NCBI GenBank assembly: GCA_017640265.1
Contig: JAGFVZ010000014.1
Span: forward strand, 1 to 17,175
Length of the DNA: 17,175 bases
Direction of reading: 5' to 3'
From: Anoxypelagibacter denitrificans
GTDB taxonomy: Bacteria; Pseudomonadota; Alphaproteobacteria; Pelagibacterales; Pelagibacteraceae
This document shows positions 14,057 to 17,175 of the stretch, piece by piece. Each line of letters starts with the position of its first letter. The first letter of the stretch is position 1. The translations under genes and the position numbers were made by a program. The notes beneath the pieces were generated by a model. The model was given only the letters and a program-made list of their open reading frames with translations, made no database searches and was not told where the DNA came from.

Positions 14057-15526
14057 ATGGAAAAAGAGAAATTTGATTATTTTATAAAAACCGAAAAGAA
14101 TAATTGGGAGGTGGTTATTGGTCTTGAGGTACACGCTCAAGTTATTTCAGAGTCAAAACTATTTTCTGGTTCATCTACAAAATTTGGTGCAAAACCAAAT
14201 ACTCAAGTTAGTTTAGTAGACTCGGCATTTCCGGGCATGCTTCCTGTTATAAATCAATACTGCATAGAGCAAGCTGTTAAAACTGGTTTAGGCTTGAATG
14301 CTAAAATTAATTTACTTTCTATATTTGATAGAAAAAATTATTTTTATGCTGATTTACCAGCTGGTTACCAAATATCTCAGTATAAAAATCCAATCGTTGG
14401 AGAAGGTTTGGTTACCCTTGATATGCCTTATGGAAGTAAAAAAGTTGGGATTGAAAGATTACATTTGGAACAAGATGCTGGAAAAAGTATTCACGATTTA
14501 AGTCCAGATAATACATTTGTTGATTTAAATAGATCTGGTGTTGCTTTAATGGAAATTGTAAGTAGGCCAGATTTAAGATCTCCCGATGAAGTAAACGCTT
14601 ATGTTAAAAAACTTAGATCCATAATGAGATATCTAAGAACTTGTGATGGTAATATGCAAGAAGGTTCTTTAAGAGCTGACGTGAATGTTTCAGTGAGAAA
14701 AAAAGGCGACAAAAGTTTTGGGATCAGATGTGAAATCAAAAATGTAAATTCTATAAAGTTTATGGAGATGGCTATAGATTCAGAGGCAAAGAGACAAGTC
14801 GAGCTACTTGAATCAGGTAAAAAAATTGATCAAGAAACTAGACTTTTTGATACAAAAAAAAATGAAACTAGGTCAATGAGATCGAAAGAAGAAGCTCATG
14901 ACTATCGATATTTTCCTGATCCAGACTTGTTACCACTAAAAATTGAACAAAGTTTTATTGATAATTTAAAGAAGAAATTGCCCGAATTACCTGATGAAAA
15001 AAAAGATAGGTTTATTAAAAAATTTAAATTAACATCTTATGAAGCTAATCTTCTGGTTTCAGAAGTTAATATTTCTAAATACTTCGAAGAAGTTATAAAA
15101 AATTCAGATATAAAACTTGCAAAAAATTGGATAACCGGCGATCTTTTTGCTGTTTTGAATGAAAAAAATTTAGATATAAAAGATTCACCAGTTACGCCGA
15201 AAAATCTTTCATCTCTTATTAATGCAATTAGTTCAGGAGAGATTTCCGGAAAAATAGCAAAAAAAGTCTTCGAAATAATGGTTGAAACAGGCGATGAGCC
15301 TAACAAAATTATAAAGGAGAAGAAGTTAAAGCAACAAAGTGATCCTAAAGAATTAGAAAAAATTGTCTCAAAAGTTTTAAAAGATAATTCTGATAAAGTT
15401 TTACAATACAAATCTGGAAAAGAAAAACTTTATGGGTTTTTTGTTGGAGAAGCGATGAAACTTTCTGGAGGAAAAGCCAATCCTAAATTGCTTAACGACA
15501 TTCTCAAAGAAAAATTAAGAAAATGA
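14057..15526 (+). CDS. gatB: Asp-tRNA(Asn)/Glu-tRNA(Gln) amidotransferase subunit B
   Basis: GatB activates the misacylated aminoacyl-tRNA with ATP and amidates it with ammonia channelled from GatA. The 489-residue protein has WEVVIGLEVHAQV (17-29), DRKNYFYADLPAGYQISQY (91-109), LHLEQDAGKSIHD (135-147), DLNRSGVALMEIVSRPD (156-172) and CDGNMQEGSLRADVNVSVR (196-214). The C-terminal 150 residues form the helical YqeY-like tail that binds the tRNA elbow, ending in GKANPKLLNDILKEKL. Nothing essential appears missing. Its TGA overlaps the ATG of the next methyltransferase gene (ATGA), extending the operon. A complete gatCAB suggests the cell makes Gln-tRNA and/or Asn-tRNA indirectly, but which synthetases are absent cannot be judged here. 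Confidence 0.97.
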   Translation: MEKEKFDYFIKTEKNNWEVVIGLEVHAQVISESKLFSGSSTKFGAKPNTQVSLVDSAFPGMLPVINQYCIEQAVKTGLGLNAKINLLSIFDRKNYFYADLPAGYQISQYKNPIVGEGLVTLDMPYGSKKVGIERLHLEQDAGKSIHDLSPDNTFVDLNRSGVALMEIVSRPDLRSPDEVNAYVKKLRSIMRYLRTCDGNMQEGSLRADVNVSVRKKGDKSFGIRCEIKNVNSIKFMEMAIDSEAKRQVELLESGKKIDQETRLFDTKKNETRSMRSKEEAHDYRYFPDPDLLPLKIEQSFIDNLKKKLPELPDEKKDRFIKKFKLTSYEANLLVSEVNISKYFEEVIKNSDIKLAKNWITGDLFAVLNEKNLDIKDSPVTPKNLSSLINAISSGEISGKIAKKVFEIMVETGDEPNKIIKEKKLKQQSDPKELEKIVSKVLKDNSDKVLQYKSGKEKLYGFFVGEAMKLSGGKANPKLLNDILKEKLRK

Positions 15527-16179
15527 CGAAAAGTCTTAAAATAGACGAGAAATTAGAAAAATATATTTCTGATAACAGCTACGACTTGCATCCCGTTCAA
15601 AAAGAAATAATTAAGCATAACAACAGTTTAGGCAATACTAAGAAGATGCAAATCTCTGTTAGCCAGGCTTATTTTCTTCAATTGTTTATAAAATCAAATG
15701 GTATAAAAAATATTCTAGAAATTGGAACCTTTACAGGTTACAGCGCTCTGTCTATGGCCCTTGCTATAACAAGCGATGGAATCGTGACATGCTTAGATAT
15801 AAACAAAGAAACGTCAGAAAAAGCTAAGTCTTTTTTTAAAAAAGCTAATTTAGAAAATAAGATAAAAGTGATTTTAGGGCCAGCCCTAGATACTCTTGAA
15901 AGGTTAAAAGAAGAAAAGAAGATTTTTGATCTAGTTTTTATTGATGCTGATAAAGAAAATTATAAAGAGTATTACGATCTATCCATGAATTTAATTAAAA
16001 AAAAAGGATTTATACTTGTAGATAACGTTTTATGGCACGGAGATGTAGCAGATCCTGTCAAAAATGATCGATTTACTAATATAATTAGAGAATTTAACTC
16101 TCTAATTAAAAATGATAACAGAGTAGAAAAAACCATTCTACCCTTAGGTGATGGTGTAACTATTTGTAGAAAGATTTAA
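15523..16179 (+). CDS. SAM-dependent O-methyltransferase, catechol OMT-like family
   Basis: The 218-residue protein is a class I Rossmann methyltransferase of the small metal-dependent O-methyltransferase group that includes caffeoyl-CoA and catechol O-methyltransferases. The SAM site is LEIGTFTGYSALSMALA (65-81) with Glu66, and Asp92 in VTCLDINKE binds the ribose. The divalent-metal ligands are expected at Asp141 in FIDADKENY (139-147) and at Asp167-Asn168 in LVDNVLWHGDV (165-175). Length is normal for the family. It overlaps gatB by four bases and is followed by a transporter gene, so it is probably co-transcribed with gatCAB. The substrate is not inferable; bacterial members act on catechols, tRNA wobble uridine derivatives (TrmR/YrrM type) and other compounds. 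A tRNA-modifying role would suit the gat neighbours, but that is only a context guess. Confidence 0.85.
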   Translation: MTKSLKIDEKLEKYISDNSYDLHPVQKEIIKHNNSLGNTKKMQISVSQAYFLQLFIKSNGIKNILEIGTFTGYSALSMALAITSDGIVTCLDINKETSEKAKSFFKKANLENKIKVILGPALDTLERLKEEKKIFDLVFIDADKENYKEYYDLSMNLIKKKGFILVDNVLWHGDVADPVKNDRFTNIIREFNSLIKNDNRVEKTILPLGDGVTICRKI

Positions 16180-16214
16180 ATGAGGAAAAAACATATTTTT
16201 CGAAAAGAATTCTA

Positions 16215-16220
16215 TTGAGG
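16215..16220 (+). promoter_or_regulatory. Ribosome binding site supporting a TTG start for the MATE gene
   Basis: TTGAGG lies five bases before the TTG at 16226, good spacing for a Shine-Dalgarno sequence. It is the main reason for choosing this uncommon start codon over an upstream ATG that is out of frame. Confidence 0.55.
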
Positions 16221-16225
16221 TAAAA

Positions 16226-17175
16226 TTGGAAGAAAAATTAAATTTAACCTCAAATCCTATTGGAAGATTATTAAAGCAAATAGCAATTCCTGCTAGTATC
16301 GGAAGCTTATTTCAAACTTTATTTAATCTTGTTGACACTTTTTTTGCTGGAAAGATATCATCCGAGGCCTTAGCGGCTTTAGCAAAATCTTTTCCATTAT
16401 ATTTTTTAATAATTTCTGCAGGCATTGGAATAGTGGCAGGCTGTAACTCTTTAATAGCCAACTGTCTCGGAGCAAGAAATAAAATGGCTGCGTCTATCTA
16501 TTCTTACAATACTTTGATATTTGCGGTTTTATTTTCAATAGTTATAACTTTTATTGGCATTTATTTTTCCTATGATTTACTGAAAATTATGGGAAATAGC
16601 AATGAGAGCATAAATCTAGCAAAAGAATATACCGATATTATTTTCTTAGGAAGTATTGTTTTTCTTATACAGACATCATTCAATGCTATTTTGTATTCAC
16701 AGGGTGACACAAAAAGTTATAGAAATTTTTTAATAGTAGGTTTAATTTTTAATATAATATTAAATCCTATATTCATTTTTGGTTTATTTTTTATCCCCGC
16801 ATTTGGAATTGCTGGATTGGCAATCTCAACTATATTAATTCAATTTGCCGGATGTGTTTATCTATTTTTAAAAGTTAATAAAACAGAACTTAAAATAGTT
16901 CTAAAGATTGAAAATTTTTCTGTAAGAAGGAATTTTTTAGTAAATATCTTTCATCAAGTTATGCCTATAACATTCAGCCTTTTTTTGGTAGCAATTGGCA
17001 GTTTTATTTTGCTATTTTTTATAAGTATTTTTGGTGATCAGGCTATTGCCGGTTATGGAGTTGGTATAAGATTTGAACACTTATTCACATTACCTGTAAT
17101 AGGACTGAATACTGCTGTTATATCAATAGCCAGTCAAAATTTTGGAGCAAGAAGATTTAACAGAATTCGAGAAGT
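16226..17175 (+). CDS. MATE-family multidrug/metabolite efflux transporter, N-terminal part (3' end outside window)
   Basis: The frame is open from 16184 to the window end without a stop; about 316 residues are visible of a family usually 440-460 long. MATE proteins are inner-membrane antiporters that expel organic cations or other compounds using H+ or Na+ gradients. The start region LTSNPIGRLLKQIAIPASIG and LFNLVDTFFAGKISSEALAA are typical of TM1 and TM2, and ILYSQGDTKSYRNFLIVG with ILNPIFIFG marks the TM5 region. The second half begins with a matching GLNTAVISIASQNFGARR. About seven to eight hydrophobic segments are visible. In frame there is no ATG near the beginning; TTG at 16226 follows a TTGAGG Shine-Dalgarno sequence. 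An ATG at 16180, directly after the methyltransferase stop, is in another frame and stops after 12 codons. Removing one A from the run at 16186-16191 would join it to the MATE frame, so a frameshift or sequencing indel is possible. Confidence 0.85.
   Translation, partial: MEEKLNLTSNPIGRLLKQIAIPASIGSLFQTLFNLVDTFFAGKISSEALAALAKSFPLYFLIISAGIGIVAGCNSLIANCLGARNKMAASIYSYNTLIFAVLFSIVITFIGIYFSYDLLKIMGNSNESINLAKEYTDIIFLGSIVFLIQTSFNAILYSQGDTKSYRNFLIVGLIFNIILNPIFIFGLFFIPAFGIAGLAISTILIQFAGCVYLFLKVNKTELKIVLKIENFSVRRNFLVNIFHQVMPITFSLFLVAIGSFILLFFISIFGDQAIAGYGVGIRFEHLFTLPVIGLNTAVISIASQNFGARRFNRIRE

Noticed and set aside
1..17175. Search by eye for CRISPR arrays, insertion sequences, toxin-antitoxin pairs, phage defence genes, tRNA or rRNA.
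   Set aside because: No spaced repeats, transposase or nuclease-defence motifs, or tRNA cloverleaf sequences were recognised. All genes are chromosomal housekeeping types.

Overview
The window looks like ordinary chromosomal DNA of a free-living, genome-streamlined alphaproteobacterium, most probably a Pelagibacterales (SAR11)-like marine bacterium. This is inferred from very AT-rich sequence (GC not counted), lysine- and isoleucine-rich proteins, intergenic gaps of 0-85 bases, many start/stop overlaps, and alphaproteobacterial gene order (pyrB, a metal-ligand-deficient pyrC, plsY, topA). I see no tRNA, rRNA, CRISPR array, insertion sequence, prophage or plasmid gene, and no gene-free stretch over 85 bases.

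Layout. Positions 1-360 hold the C-terminal end of an RluA-family pseudouridine synthase (+). It converges on lipB (-), which diverges from mgtE (+). mgtE converges on panC (-), which diverges from galU and ugd (+). These end 2 bases from the convergent gene ridA. From ridA leftward-reading genes run back to about 12250: in transcription order ruvX, pyrB, pyrC-like, plsY, then topA, a small secreted lysine-rich protein, and ridA. From 12306 a rightward operon carries gatC, gatA, gatB, an O-methyltransferase and a MATE-family transporter cut by the window's right edge.

How the genes work together. galU and ugd give two successive steps, glucose-1-phosphate to UDP-glucose to UDP-glucuronate. 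pyrB and the pyrC-like gene probably encode an aspartate transcarbamoylase and a non-catalytic dihydroorotase-like partner. gatCAB encodes the complete tRNA-dependent amidotransferase that makes Gln-tRNA and/or Asn-tRNA. lipB (lipoate attachment), panC (pantothenate), plsY (phospholipid acylation), topA (DNA supercoiling), ruvX (16S rRNA processing) and mgtE (Mg2+ entry) are housekeeping functions.

I found no convincing undescribed multi-gene system. The points most worth a second look are the pyrC-like protein without its HxH metal site, an apparent loss of dprA between plsY and topA, the unrecognised exported lysine-rich protein coupled to topA, the ambiguous start or one-base frameshift of the MATE gene, and the TTAA double-stop overlaps at two convergent gene ends.
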